Shown: piece by piece, positions 24,958 to 35,855 of the stretch
Layout of the letters: each line of letters starts with the position of its first letter
Numbering within the stretch: position 1 is the first letter of the stretch
Assembly (NCBI GenBank): GCA_963849365.1
Contig: CAWKHA010000001.1
Coordinates: forward strand, 868,001-932,000
DNA from: CAVQCJ01 sp963849365
GTDB taxonomy: Bacteria > Actinomycetota > Actinomycetes > Prado026
Length of the DNA stretch: 64,000 nucleotides
Reading direction: 5' to 3'
The notes under the pieces: model-generated
Databases searched by the model: none
The model's input: the letters and a program-made list of their open reading frames with translations, nothing else
What the model was told of the DNA's origin: nothing
Program-made: the position numbers and the translations under genes

Positions 24958-25663
24958 TCACATCGAGACCGGGCAGCTCGTGCGAACTGTCGAGGTCACA
25001 GTGCTCTCTCGGGCGGCTGGGGGCAAGCGAGCACGTCTCAACTCGCCCGGCCATGGGAGATCGTCAGGCACGCAGGTGCGACAACGGCTTCTGGGCTCTA
25101 CTTGGCCACCGCATCGACCGCCGCCGTATGAGTGTCCTCCGGCGCGCTCAGCGTGCCGCCGCGCTACGTGGAACTCCCTAGTGGGACGCGGTTTGCCCGG
25201 TTCAAGGTCAACAGGCTCCATGTCGCGGCCGTACACCCAGGGTGCGTAGACGACGCCGCCGCCGTCGGGGTCGAGGTAGACGACGGCGCCGTTGGCCCGC
25301 CAGTAGGCCAGCGGGTCGGCGTCTGGTGCCAGACCGTGCTGGCGAAGGGTGGCCGTTGCAGTGGCCACCGCCGCCGCGTCGGGCAGGTAGAACACGAGCT
25401 GGTGATGACCGTGGCGGCTGTTGCCGCCGACGCCCGAGTGCGCGCGGATGATCTCCACGTGAACGGGCGTGCCAGGCAGGCCCGAACAGCGTGCCGTCCT
25501 CCCCGAAGCTTCCCGTGAACTGCTCCAACACCGACAGCCCGACCAGGTCCCGGTAGAACGCGATGGTCTGCTCGTAGCGCGCGCTCGCCCACGCCCAGCG
25601 CACGGCACCCGGCGACAGGTGCGCCGGCCAGGACTCCTTCGCGTTCTGCTCACTCCCGTTCAT
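24958..25663 (-). pseudogene. Frameshifted VOC (glyoxalase-like) protein
   Basis: The first 60 codons (from ATG 25663) encode a VOC N-terminus with YEQTIAFYRDLVGL. The continuation LPGTPVHVEIIRAH then HHQLVFYLPDA and PWVYGRDMEPVDL is found one frame away. The switch lies at about 25479-25483 in an AGGCCC run, where one extra C explains the shift. After about 25205 the frame continues as Arg-rich non-family sequence to 24958. VOC members include glyoxalase and dioxygenase types; the function is unassignable. It may be a real frameshift or a sequencing error. Confidence 0.75.
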
Positions 25664-26039
25664 CGCTGTCCCCTTCGATCGCGGCAACCACGGCGCCGAG
25701 GGCCCGGGTGAGCGGCGGACCGTGCGACGGGTCGAGCTGCGTGCCGCCGTCGCGGCGAAGAACCGGGACGTGCACGCACGCGTCCTCGACGACCTGCGCG
25801 CCACAAAGCCGAGCACGGTCCGCAGCTGGCTGCGGGCGCCGCCGCCCCGGCCGGGCCTACTTCGGTGCTGCCGCACACTAGCTCAGTCACGGCCGCACGA
25901 GACCAAGATCTTCGCCGAACGCCCGCCGCGAGCGGCCCCCCTTCAATGCCGGATCGGCTCAGCCCGGTAGCGACACGTCGGTGCGCAATGTTGGCTAGCC
26001 GTGGGAGCGTTGTCGGGTGACTTGGACGCGAGGGCGATC
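25664..26039. other. Region without a clear gene
   Basis: About 376 bases between the frameshifted VOC gene and the epoxide hydrolase gene. On the minus strand an open frame without a convincing start ends at 25650, overlapping the VOC start, and reads VVEDACVHVPVLRRDG. It may be the tail of a decayed upstream gene. I see no repeat or RNA gene. Confidence 0.4.
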
Positions 26040-27218
26040 GTGACGCTGCGAGCCCCTGGCGGGCTGACCGTCGACCCGTTCACCGTGCGGGTGACCGAGG
26101 AAGTCCTGACCGACCTGCATCACCGAATCAGGGGCACGCGCTGGCCGCCCCCGGCCCCCGGCCCGCCGTGGGAGCAGGGCACCGACCTCGCCTACCTGCA
26201 GAACCTGCTGGCGTACTGGGCCGACGGTTTCGACTGGCGGGCCCAGGAAGCCTGGTTGAACTCGTTCGACCATTTCTGCACCGAGCTGGACGGCTCCCGA
26301 ACGCACTTCGTCCATCACCGCGCCCGCTCCGGTCGCGGCATCCCGCTGATCTTGACCCATGGCTGGCCGAGCAGCTTCGTCGAGTACCTGCCGCTCGTAC
26401 CGTTGCTGACGGACCCCGGCGCCCATCGAATCGAGGGACCCGGTTTCGACGTCGTCATCCCGTCGCTGCCCGGGTACGGCTTCTCCACCCGCCCCGCCCG
26501 CACGGGCGTCAGCGCTCGGTACACCGCGGGACTGTGGCACCAACTCATGCAGGGCCTGGGGTACGAGCGCTACGGCGCGCACGGCACCGACTTCGGGTCC
26601 GCGGTGTCCACATTCATGGCCCTGGAGCACTCGACGCGCCTGCTGGGCGTGCACCTGAGCAACCTGGATCTGATGCCGTATACCGGGCCCGGGTCGCGGG
26701 CCCTGTCGGACGCCGAACGCGCCTACCTGGCGCAGTTCGCCTGGTGGGAGGCGACCGACCGCGGCTACGGCGCGATCCAGTCGACGAGGCCGCAGACTGT
26801 CGGCTACGGACTGAACGACTCACCCGCCGGCCTGGCCGCGTGGGTGCTGGAGAAGTGGCGGGGCTGGGCGGACTCGGGTGGCGACCTGGATGACACGTTC
26901 ACACGCGACTTCCTGCTCACCGTGGTGACCCTGTACTGGGCCACGCAGACGATCACCCCGTCCATGCGGGACTACGTGGACAACCGGGCGGCCAGGCAAC
27001 TGGGACCCGACGACTTCGTCACGGTCCCCACCGCGGTCGCCGTCTTCCACCAGTTCATCGACGACGGGACCCCGCCGCGCGAGTGGGCGCAGCGCCTGTA
27101 CGAAGTCGTCCAGTGGACACTCATGCCTCGAGGGGGGCACTTCGCCGCGGCCGAGGCACCCGATCTGCTCGCCCGGGACATCGCCACCTTCTTCTCCCAG
27201 CTCCAAGTCGGCAGATAG
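26040..27218 (+). CDS. Epoxide hydrolase family protein (EHN domain)
   Basis: A 392-residue alpha/beta hydrolase of the microsomal epoxide-hydrolase type. The N-terminal EHN domain (residues 1-100) reads DLHHRIRGTRWP. The hydrolase core has the oxyanion motif HGWPSSF and the nucleophile Asp in GTDFGS. The C-terminal PRGGHF supplies the catalytic His. It would open an epoxide to a diol in the cytoplasm. The GTG at 26040 fits the domain start; the GTG at 26001 would add 13 unsupported residues. Confidence 0.9.
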   Translation: MTLRAPGGLTVDPFTVRVTEEVLTDLHHRIRGTRWPPPAPGPPWEQGTDLAYLQNLLAYWADGFDWRAQEAWLNSFDHFCTELDGSRTHFVHHRARSGRGIPLILTHGWPSSFVEYLPLVPLLTDPGAHRIEGPGFDVVIPSLPGYGFSTRPARTGVSARYTAGLWHQLMQGLGYERYGAHGTDFGSAVSTFMALEHSTRLLGVHLSNLDLMPYTGPGSRALSDAERAYLAQFAWWEATDRGYGAIQSTRPQTVGYGLNDSPAGLAAWVLEKWRGWADSGGDLDDTFTRDFLLTVVTLYWATQTITPSMRDYVDNRAARQLGPDDFVTVPTAVAVFHQFIDDGTPPREWAQRLYEVVQWTLMPRGGHFAAAEAPDLLARDIATFFSQLQVGR

Positions 27219-27305
27219 CCAGGGCTGGGCACCGGAAGCGCACCAGAACTTCGGTGCGGGTGCGTGCCCGGACCGGCTGCACCACGAGAAGTCCTGGGCG
27301 AGGCC

Positions 27306-27860
27306 ATGTCGGCAGGACCGGGGACGGCGTCACCGGCAGGCGTGCGTCTGGGCAGCCTTGTGATCGACTCTGACGCCACCAACGCTGTGCTCGCGCTCGT
27401 GTTCTGCCTTGGTGCGGTCATGTTCTACTTCCTGCTCTATCGGTCGCGCATCGTCCCCCGCTGGATCGCGTTGTGGGGTCTCGTGGCCATCCCGTTCTAC
27501 GTGGCCGCCGACCTGTTCGCGATGTATGCGGTCATCGGCGCCGCCTCCTCCGAGCAAGTCTTGATGTTCATGCCGCTGGCCGTGCAGGAGATGGTGCTGG
27601 CGGCCTGGATGATCGCGCGCGGCTTCAGATCAGGACTCCCGTCCTCTCCTGGTGTCAGGCAGTCCCGCCGCGCGGTTCGAGGACGACAACGGGCGTCTCG
27701 GTCGACCGCAGGCCGGAGTACGCGTCGATCTGCGGATCGACCGCGACCCAGCGCTGCCAAAGCCGATCACGTTCGTCCCCCGCGGCCGGGCGCGCGCGCA
27801 CCGGGCGCTGATGCTGGCCCGCCAGTCGAACGACGGCGTCCGGGTGCGCCTCGAGATTGA
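27306..27860 (+). pseudogene. N-truncated DUF4386 membrane protein fragment
   Basis: The frame contains the C-terminal half of a DUF4386 membrane protein: LVFCLGAVMFYFLLYRSR, PRWIALWGLV and the terminal QEMVLAAWMIARGF. The preceding three or so helices of the family are absent. After about 27640 the frame runs on as Arg/Pro-rich sequence over the convergent nitroreductase gene, so the normal stop is also gone. It is therefore a remnant, although a short product from 27306 could still be made. Confidence 0.55.
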
Positions 27861-28152
27861 GCCACCACGAGGGATGGCCTTCATCCCAACCGTTCATCGC
27901 GAGCGCGACGAGGTCAGGGCCATCCTCGACATAGCCGATGATGACGCTGCGTTCTTGCCCGGACTTCCGCCCGACGGTCGTGAGGCGCAGCGCACCCCAG
28001 CCGCGCTTGTTCGACGTGGTCCACAGGAAGCGGCCGCCACTGAGTCGGTAGAGCGCTCGATGAGCGCGCCAGGCCGTGTGCACGATCCACGGCGGGGGGA
28101 CTCTCGGCGGTCGGGGTGCCGCTGTGTTCGGGGTCATGTCGTGGTCAGCCAT
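27655..28152 (-). CDS. Nitroreductase-family deazaflavin-dependent oxidoreductase
   Basis: A 165-residue protein of the F420-dependent Ddn/nitroreductase family (split beta-barrel). Typical segments are LRLTTVGRKSGQERSV (about residues 55-70), the cofactor phosphate region, PSWWLNLEAHPDAVV and the late DPQIDAYSG. The known family uses coenzyme F420H2 to reduce quinones or nitro compounds, which points to an F420-making host. It stands alone on the minus strand next to atpC with a 213-base gap. Confidence 0.88.
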   Translation of the reverse strand: MADHDMTPNTAAPRPPRVPPPWIVHTAWRAHRALYRLSGGRFLWTTSNKRGWGALRLTTVGRKSGQERSVIIGYVEDGPDLVALAMNGWDEGHPSWWLNLEAHPDAVVRLAGQHQRPVRARPAAGDERDRLWQRWVAVDPQIDAYSGLRSTETPVVVLEPRGGTA

Positions 28153-28365
28153 GGTGAGCCGCCTTCCCTGCCGGCTAGCACCCAGACTGTGCCGCTCCGG
28201 TCCCGCTCAACCAGAGGCGAATGGCCTGCGCAAGCCTTGAACGCCCACTCCCAAGGGTGATCAATCCACGCGGGCTTGCCCAGCACGCACCGAATGCTGG
28301 CCGGACCTCGGGCGCCGGGTGCCGATCGCGACCTGGCATGTCGCGTCAGCCCTGCTCGGCGGGGC

Positions 28366-28865
28366 TCAGCCGGTGGTGACTCCGGCGACCTGGACCCGAA
28401 CCTCGGCCCGGCGTAGCGCTGCCTGCGCCTCGGTGAGCTCGGCGGAGCCGGCGGCTTCCTCCGCGGACGACCCCGAACGCAGCTGGTCGACGCGCTGCTG
28501 AGCGGCCGCCAGCGCCTCCTGGGCCCGGGGAACGTCGATGTCCTCGGCACGCTCGGCCACGCCGATCAGCAGCGTCGCCCGCGTGGTCAGGCCGGTGAGC
28601 GGGCCCTCGTCGCCACCCTCGACGCCCTCGGCGGCGTTCGGGCTCGTGTCCACCTGGACGAACCCGCCGTGCACCGCGAAACGCAGCGTGGGCTCCTCGT
28701 CCCGCTCGACCTTCACCTCGCCGGGCACGATGTCGCCGACGAACGGCGCGTGCCCGGCCAGCACGGTGAGGCTGCCGATGCTCGTACGCAGGACGACGGC
28801 GGTGGCCGGACCCGCGAAGAGGTTGACCTCGGGGGTCACGAGCTCCACGGCGAAGGAGTCGGCCA

Positions 28866-28866
<1 letters not shown>
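28366..28866 (-). CDS. atpC: F1 ATP synthase epsilon subunit
   Basis: A 166-residue epsilon subunit, longer than the usual 120-135. The N-terminal beta-barrel begins FAVELVTPEVNLFAG, and HGGFVQVD is the conserved late strand. A Gly/Glu-rich insertion of about 25 residues follows near position 75 (EGVEGGDEGPLTG). The C-terminal helical part has an Ala/Gln-rich extension. It regulates rotation and inhibits ATP hydrolysis in the F1 central stalk. Its ATG shares one base with the atpD stop. Confidence 0.92.
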
Positions 28867-30323
<1,457 letters not shown>

Positions 30324-30328
30324 GAGCG

Positions 30329-31246
30329 TCAGGCTCCCTTCGGTCGACGGAGCGCCTCGGCGCCGCCGACGATCTCCATGATCTCGGTCGTGATCGAGTC
30401 CTGCCGGGCTCGGTTCATGATGCGGCTGAGCGTACGGATGAGCTCGTCCGCGTTGTCGGTGGCCGCGGCCATCGCACGCTGCTGCGCGGTGAAGAACGAC
30501 GCGGCCCCCTCCAGGAGCGCTGAGAAGATCTCGGACTCGACGGCGCGTGGCGCGAGCTCCTCCAGGAGCCTCGCCGCGTCGGGCTCGAACTCGGTGTAGC
30601 CCTCGATCCGGCTGCGCTCGGCGTCGCCCCCGGCCTCCTCGGCCTCGGTGCCGGTCGGGTCCGGCAGCGGCAGCAGCTGCATCGTCTGCACGGTCTGCAC
30701 GCCCGCGGAGGCGTACCGCGTCGACACCATCAGCAGCTGGTCCACCTCACCGGCGAGGAACGGGGCCGTCACCGTCGCGGCCACCTCACGGGCGTTCGCG
30801 AACGACGGCTTGTCGACGAACCCCATGAAGGACCGCTCGACCGGGATGCCGCGGAACCGGAAGTACGAGGGGGCCTTCTTGCCGACGGTGTACATGCTGA
30901 CCTGGACGCCCTGGCCGCGCAGCCGAGTCGCCAGCCGCTCGCTGGCCCGGAACACCGACGTGTTGTACGCACCCGACAGCCCACGGTCGCCGACGATCGC
31001 CAGGATCCCGACCCGTTCGGGCGACTCGGGGGTGCCGAGCAGCTTGCGCGCGGCGGCCGGGTCGCCCTTCGCCGCCGCGACGACGATGCGCGCCATGCCC
31101 GCCCGGTAGCGACGGTTGGCCGCGATCCGCTGCTGTGAACGCACGATCTGGGACGCGGCGATGAGCTCCATCGCCTTGGTGATCTTCTTGGTCGCCTGGA
31201 CGCTGCGGATCCGTCTGCGCAGCACCCGTTCCTGGCCGCCGGCCAT
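30329..31246 (-). CDS. atpG: F1 ATP synthase gamma subunit
   Basis: A 305-residue gamma subunit. The coiled-coil termini are clear: LRRRIRSVQATKKITKAMELI at residues 9-29 and RQDSITTEIMEIVGGAEAL at the C-terminus. The central fold includes VGDRGLSGAYN. It forms the rotating shaft of F1. It lies three bases after atpA. Confidence 0.96.
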   Translation of the reverse strand: MAGGQERVLRRRIRSVQATKKITKAMELIAASQIVRSQQRIAANRRYRAGMARIVVAAAKGDPAAARKLLGTPESPERVGILAIVGDRGLSGAYNTSVFRASERLATRLRGQGVQVSMYTVGKKAPSYFRFRGIPVERSFMGFVDKPSFANAREVAATVTAPFLAGEVDQLLMVSTRYASAGVQTVQTMQLLPLPDPTGTEAEEAGGDAERSRIEGYTEFEPDAARLLEELAPRAVESEIFSALLEGAASFFTAQQRAMAAATDNADELIRTLSRIMNRARQDSITTEIMEIVGGAEALRRPKGA

Positions 31247-31249
31247 ACG

Positions 31250-32773
31250 TCAGTCGACCTTCCCGGTGTCGAAGCCGTCCAGGAAGCCCTTCAGCCCGGC
31301 GTCCATGGCCTCGGTGTCCGGCAGGGTGCCGGTGCTGCGGACCTGCTCGAGCAGGTCCGCGTGGTGGGCACGGAAGTGCTCGCGCAGCTCGACCTCGAAC
31401 CGCCGGACCTCGCTGACCGGCACCGTGTCGGCCCAGCCGCGGGTGCCGGCGTAGACGACCAGCACCTGCTCCTCGACCGGCACGGGCGCGTTCTGCGGCT
31501 GCTTGAGCAGCTCGGTCAGCCGGTAGCCGCGGTCCAGCTGTGCCTGCGACACCTTGTCCAGCTCGGAGCCGAACGTCGCGAAAGACTCGAGCTCACGGAA
31601 CTGCGCGAGGTCGATCTTGAGCGTGCCGGACACCGTCTTCATCGCCTTGACCTGGGCGGCGCCACCGACCCGGCTGACCGAGTTGCCGACGTTGATGGCC
31701 GGGCGCACGCCGGAGTAGAACAGGTCGGACTCCAGGAACACCTGGCCGTCGGTGATGGAGATGACGTTCGTCGGGATGTACGCCGAGATGTCGCCGGCCT
31801 TGGTCTCGATGATCGGCAGCGCGGTCAGCGAGCCGCCGCCGAGCGCGTCGGACAGCTTGGCCGCCCGCTCGAGCAGCCGGCTGTGCAGGTAGAACACGTC
31901 GCCGGGGTAGGCCTCGCGCCCGGGCGGACGGCGCAGCAGCAGGGACACCTGGCGGTAGGCCTCGGCCTGCTTGGACAGGTCGTCGTAGACGACGAGCGCG
32001 TGCTCGCCGTTCTCCATCCAGTGCTGCCCCATCGCGCAGCCGGCGTACGGCGCCAGGTACTTGAACGGCGCCGGGTCACCGGCCGACGCGACGACCACGA
32101 CCGTGTACGCGAGCGCCTCGTGCTCGGCGAGCAGGCTCACCGTCTGCGCGACGGAGGAGTTCTTCTGCCCGATCGCGACGTAGATGCACTTCACGCCCAG
32201 GCCGCGCTGGTTGATGATCGTGTCGATCGCGACGGTGGTCTTGCCGGTCTTGCGGTCGCCGATGATGAGCTCGCGCTGTCCGCGACCGATCGGGGTCATC
32301 GCGTCGATGGCCTTGATGCCGGTCTGCAGCGGCTCGGACACCGGTTGGCGGCCCATGATGCCCGGCGCCTGGACCTCCATGCGGCGGGTCTGCTCGGAAC
32401 CGATCGGACCCTTGCCGTCCAGCGGCTCGCCGAGCGCGTTGACGACCCGGCCCAGCAGCGCGTCTCCGACGGGGACCGTCTGGATGCGGCCGGTCGCCTT
32501 GACGACCTGCTCCTCCTCGATCTTGTCGACCTCGCCGAGGACGACGGCGCCGATGGTCTCCTCGTCCAGGTTCAGCGCCAGGCCGAGGGTGCCGTCCTCG
32601 AACTCCAGCAGCTCGTTGACCCGGGCTCCGGGCAGTCCGGACACGCGGGCGATGCCGTCGCCGACCTCGACCACGCGGCCGACCTGCTCGGACCCGACGG
32701 CGGGCGTGTACTCGGCGACGTGCCGGCGCAGCGCCTCGGTGATCTCGGCGGCGTCGATCGTCAGCTCTGCCAT
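31250..32773 (-). CDS. atpA: F1 ATP synthase alpha subunit
   Basis: A 507-residue alpha subunit, with Walker A GDRKTGKTTVA (about residues 169-179) and the signature PAINVGNSVSRVGGAAQ. It lacks the C-terminal extension of about 36 residues found in mycobacterial alpha subunits. The ATG at 32773 was preferred to an upstream in-frame start lying inside atpH. Non-catalytic nucleotide sites are on this subunit. Confidence 0.97.
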   Translation of the reverse strand: MAELTIDAAEITEALRRHVAEYTPAVGSEQVGRVVEVGDGIARVSGLPGARVNELLEFEDGTLGLALNLDEETIGAVVLGEVDKIEEEQVVKATGRIQTVPVGDALLGRVVNALGEPLDGKGPIGSEQTRRMEVQAPGIMGRQPVSEPLQTGIKAIDAMTPIGRGQRELIIGDRKTGKTTVAIDTIINQRGLGVKCIYVAIGQKNSSVAQTVSLLAEHEALAYTVVVVASAGDPAPFKYLAPYAGCAMGQHWMENGEHALVVYDDLSKQAEAYRQVSLLLRRPPGREAYPGDVFYLHSRLLERAAKLSDALGGGSLTALPIIETKAGDISAYIPTNVISITDGQVFLESDLFYSGVRPAINVGNSVSRVGGAAQVKAMKTVSGTLKIDLAQFRELESFATFGSELDKVSQAQLDRGYRLTELLKQPQNAPVPVEEQVLVVYAGTRGWADTVPVSEVRRFEVELREHFRAHHADLLEQVRSTGTLPDTEAMDAGLKGFLDGFDTGKVD

Positions 32774-33759
32774 CAACGTGCTCCCTCTGCGTCGGACTGC
32801 GGGTCGTTCGGGTGGTGGTCGTCCGGGTGCTGGTCGTCCGGGGCCTCGCCCCCGTGCGCGCCGTACGTGGCCTGGGCCCAACTGCCGACGAGCAGGTGCT
32901 CGCGCAGGGCTTCGAGCCGGCCTCGTGCCGTCGAGTCGACCTGCAGGTCGCCGATGCGCACGAGCACTCCGCTGAGCAGGTGCGGGTCGACGGTGACCTG
33001 CAGCTCGACCGGAGCGCCGGCCAGCCGGGTCAGCGCCCGCGACAGGTCGCGGCGCTCGTCCTCGTCCACGGGCTGACCCGCGCGCACCCGCGCCACCCGC
33101 CAGCCGCGCGCGGCCGCGGTCTGCTCCACCAGGAAGTCCAGCGTCCCGACGATGTCCCGCGCCCGGCCGCCCTCGATCGTGTAACGGACCAGGGCCAGCG
33201 TCGCCGGCCGGACCTTGCCGCCGATCAGGTCCTCGACGATGCCGTGGCGGGCGTCGACGGGCAGGTCACGGTCGCCCAGGGCGTGCCGCAGGGCGGGCAT
33301 CCCCTCGACCGTGCGGGTGAAGCGGAACAGCTCGTCCTCGACGTCTTCGAGCTCCCCCGTGGGCAGCGCCTCGAAGACCGCGGTCGCGAACCCCGCGACC
33401 CGGGTCCGCGCGGCCATCAGGCCCAGTGGCGGTTCGGGGCGCACGTCGCCCTCGGCCAGCTGCGCGGCCCGGACGCACAGCCACCCGATCGCGACCGGGA
33501 CCTCGGGGGCGGATACAGCACCGGCCGCGAACACCGACACGCGGCGCACGGCGTCGGAGACACGGTCCTGCAGCAGCGCGGCCAGCACGCCGCGGCGCGC
33601 GGGGGCCGGCACGGCCGTGTCCGTCAGCGCCGTGAACAGCTCCGCGCTGTCGGCGACAAGGGCGTCGACCGCGCGCAGCTCGGCGGCGACCTCCTCCCGG
33701 GAGCCGGCCGGGACGGCGCCGAGCACGGCGGCGGCGTACCCCTGCAGGCTGGGGTTCAC
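32773..33759 (-). CDS. atpH: ATP synthase delta subunit (duplicated N-terminal domain)
   Basis: A 328-residue delta (OSCP) subunit. Two related N-terminal helical domains (about residues 1-110 and 118-225) precede the C-terminal domain. The doubled domain also occurs in other actinomycete delta subunits. A 25-residue acidic Asp/His/Pro tail ends the protein. It joins the peripheral stalk to F1. It is separate from subunit b, unlike the b-delta fusion of mycobacteria. The start overlaps the atpF stop by four bases. Confidence 0.93.
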   Translation of the reverse strand: MNPSLQGYAAAVLGAVPAGSREEVAAELRAVDALVADSAELFTALTDTAVPAPARRGVLAALLQDRVSDAVRRVSVFAAGAVSAPEVPVAIGWLCVRAAQLAEGDVRPEPPLGLMAARTRVAGFATAVFEALPTGELEDVEDELFRFTRTVEGMPALRHALGDRDLPVDARHGIVEDLIGGKVRPATLALVRYTIEGGRARDIVGTLDFLVEQTAAARGWRVARVRAGQPVDEDERRDLSRALTRLAGAPVELQVTVDPHLLSGVLVRIGDLQVDSTARGRLEALREHLLVGSWAQATYGAHGGEAPDDQHPDDHHPNDPQSDAEGAR

Positions 33760-34298
33760 GGGCGCGACCCGGCGCCGGCGGTGGCGCCACCGGCGCCCGC
33801 GTCGGCCGTGAGGGCGGCGACGGCCTGGTCGATCAGGTCGCGATGGGTGACCAGGTCGACCTCGCGTCCGATGACCCGCTCGACCGTCTCCAGGACGATC
33901 TCGCCCATCCGGGCGGCAGCCTCCTCGACGGCACGCTGGCGGGCCAGCGCGACGTCGGCCTCGGCCTGGGACAGGATCCGGTCGTACTCGGCCTGCCCGC
34001 GGGCCTGCGCCTCCGACCGCACCTGCTCGGCCGTCCTGTTGGCGTGCGCGATGATCTCGCGTGCCTGGTGCCGGCCTTCCTCGAGGGCGGCCCTGCGTTC
34101 GTCGTCAGCCGCCGCGGCGTCCGCGCGAGCGGCGTCGGCAGCCTCCAGGGCGGTGCGGATGTGCGCTTGCCGCGCCTCCATGGCACGGTTCAGCGGCGGC
34201 AGGATGTACTTCCCGATCAGGTAGATGAGGACCAGGAAGACGGCCAGCTCGACGAAGAACGTCCCGTTGGGAAGCAGGAAGATTCCGGCTGTCTGCAT
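33756..34298 (-). CDS. atpF: Fo ATP synthase subunit b
   Basis: A 180-residue subunit b with one N-terminal membrane helix (about residues 12-32, FFVELAVFLVLIYLIGKYI). A long charged coiled coil from residue 40 to about 160 forms the peripheral stalk. It connects Fo to the delta subunit. The gap to atpE is 47 bases. Confidence 0.95.
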   Translation of the reverse strand: MQTAGIFLLPNGTFFVELAVFLVLIYLIGKYILPPLNRAMEARQAHIRTALEAADAARADAAAADDERRAALEEGRHQAREIIAHANRTAEQVRSEAQARGQAEYDRILSQAEADVALARQRAVEEAAARMGEIVLETVERVIGREVDLVTHRDLIDQAVAALTADAGAGGATAGAGSRP

Positions 34299-34345
34299 CG
34301 CGTCAGCGCTCTCTCGTTCGTGTCCGGTACCCGGTTGCTCGGGGG

Positions 34346-34612
34346 TTACTTCGACGAGAACACGTAGACGAAGACCACCATGAACAGCAGGTTGATGAAG
34401 TACGCCGCCTCGACCAGACCGACGGTGAGGAAGAAGTACTGACGGGCCTTGGCCTCGATCTCGGGCTGGCGCGCGATGGCCTGGATGGTCGAGCTGCCGA
34501 CGAGGCCGTCACCGATGGCCGCACCAGCGGCACCGCCGGCCAGGGCGAGGCCGCCGCCGATGAGCGCGCCGGCGATGCGGATCGCCGAGTCGAGACCGGC
34601 ATCTGCTGCCAT
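34346..34612 (-). CDS. atpE: Fo ATP synthase subunit c
   Basis: An 88-residue proteolipid hairpin. Helix 1 spans about residues 10-40 with a Gly/Ala-rich ring-packing motif. Helix 2 (about residues 58-85) carries the proton-binding Glu68 in GLVEAA. The polar loop between them has ARQPEIEAKA. The c-ring drives rotation. An AGGAACACC segment precedes the ATG. Confidence 0.97.
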   Translation of the reverse strand: MAADAGLDSAIRIAGALIGGGLALAGGAAGAAIGDGLVGSSTIQAIARQPEIEAKARQYFFLTVGLVEAAYFINLLFMVVFVYVFSSK

Positions 34613-34674
34613 GGTGTTCCTCCACTGAGTTCGTTCGGGCTGTGAGTGTTCGTGCTTTCAGGTGTGTGCGTGCG

Positions 34675-35418
34675 TCAGTGCTCTTCGGTGCTCATGCCGA
34701 TGCTGAGGTAGATGATCGTCAGCAGGGCGAAGATGAACGCCTGGATCGCGCCGACGAAGAGCGCGAACGGCTTCCAGACGAGCTCGCCGACCGGGACCAG
34801 GTAGATCGGCAGGAGCGCCGTGATGACGGAGATCATCAGGACGCTGGCGAACATGTTGCCGAACAGCCGGAAGGTCAGCGTGATCGGCTTGGTGATCTCC
34901 TCGATGACGTTGATCGGGAGCATCACCGCGTACGGCGTGAGGTAGTGGCCGAAGTAGCCCCGCCACCCGCGGGCCTTCACCGAGTTGTAGTGGACGATGA
35001 AGATCACCGTGAGCGCCATCGCCAGCGGCAGGTTCACGTCCGCGGTCGGTGCCGGGAACCACTCGGGGTTGTGCCCGCTGGGGATGACCTCGAGCCAGTT
35101 GCAGGTCAGGATGAACAGGAAGATGGTCACCGCGAGCGGCACGAACCTGCGGCCCTGCGGTCCGATGGCCGAGTCGGTGAGCTCCTGGACCTGCTCGACC
35201 AGGACCTCCCAGAACAGCTGCAGCTTGCCGGGCACGCCGTCGGTGGCCCGGGCCCGCATGAGGAAGCCCAGGGCCAGCACGAAGCCGGCCGCGAAGAGCG
35301 TCACCCAGACGATGTCCAGGTTGACGTCGAGCCCGAAGACCTGCGTCGTGACGGCGTGCCCGCCGACCTCGATCTCCGCGTCGGCGTGGACCGCCGCCAG
35401 GATCCCCGTGCTGATCAT
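34675..35418 (-). CDS. atpB: Fo ATP synthase subunit a
   Basis: A 247-residue subunit a with at least five membrane helices. The essential stretch is KARGWRGYFGHYLTPYAVM followed by TLTFRLFGNMFA, whose Arg faces the c-ring Glu. Subunit a forms the proton half-channels in the membrane. It lies 12 bases after atpI. Confidence 0.96.
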   Translation of the reverse strand: MISTGILAAVHADAEIEVGGHAVTTQVFGLDVNLDIVWVTLFAAGFVLALGFLMRARATDGVPGKLQLFWEVLVEQVQELTDSAIGPQGRRFVPLAVTIFLFILTCNWLEVIPSGHNPEWFPAPTADVNLPLAMALTVIFIVHYNSVKARGWRGYFGHYLTPYAVMLPINVIEEITKPITLTFRLFGNMFASVLMISVITALLPIYLVPVGELVWKPFALFVGAIQAFIFALLTIIYLSIGMSTEEH

Positions 35419-35430
35419 GACCGTCCCGCC

Positions 35431-35835
35431 TCACACGATCCCGGCCGACAGGATCGCCCGGCCGGCGTTGAGTACGAACGCGATCTGGAAGATGACCAGG
35501 CCGATCATCAGGCCGATGCCGAGCGGGGGGTCGACCAGCACGAGACCGATCGCCACCAGCGTGACGAGCAGCAGCCGGACGGCGCTGCCCCGGCGCAGGA
35601 TCCGGCGCACGACCTTGTTGTCGTTGGTCCCGTCCGTCTCGACCTTGGTCACCCGAGCGCCGAGCATGCGCACGTTGAGGATCGCGACGCCGATGCCCAG
35701 CACGATGCCCACGGCGGCCTGCGGGGTCGAGACCAGCAGGGCGACACCCATCGCGACGACGCCGGCGATGCCGGCGGCCAGGATCGTGGGCCGCATAATG
35801 CGCGAGAGCGCGCCCACCTCGAGATCGGCGAACAC
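35431..35835 (-). CDS. atpI: ATP synthase protein I-like membrane protein
   Basis: A 134-residue protein with four hydrophobic helices (about residues 15-35, 40-58, 85-102 and 105-128). It sits directly upstream of atpB in the operon, the position of AtpI in actinomycetes. AtpI helps assemble the c-ring or admit Mg2+ in other bacteria. It has no motif beyond hydrophobicity, so the call leans on position. Confidence 0.75.
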   Translation of the reverse strand: MFADLEVGALSRIMRPTILAAGIAGVVAMGVALLVSTPQAAVGIVLGIGVAILNVRMLGARVTKVETDGTNDNKVVRRILRRGSAVRLLLVTLVAIGLVLVDPPLGIGLMIGLVIFQIAFVLNAGRAILSAGIV

Positions 35836-35855
35836 GGCCTAGCCCTTTCGCCCGG

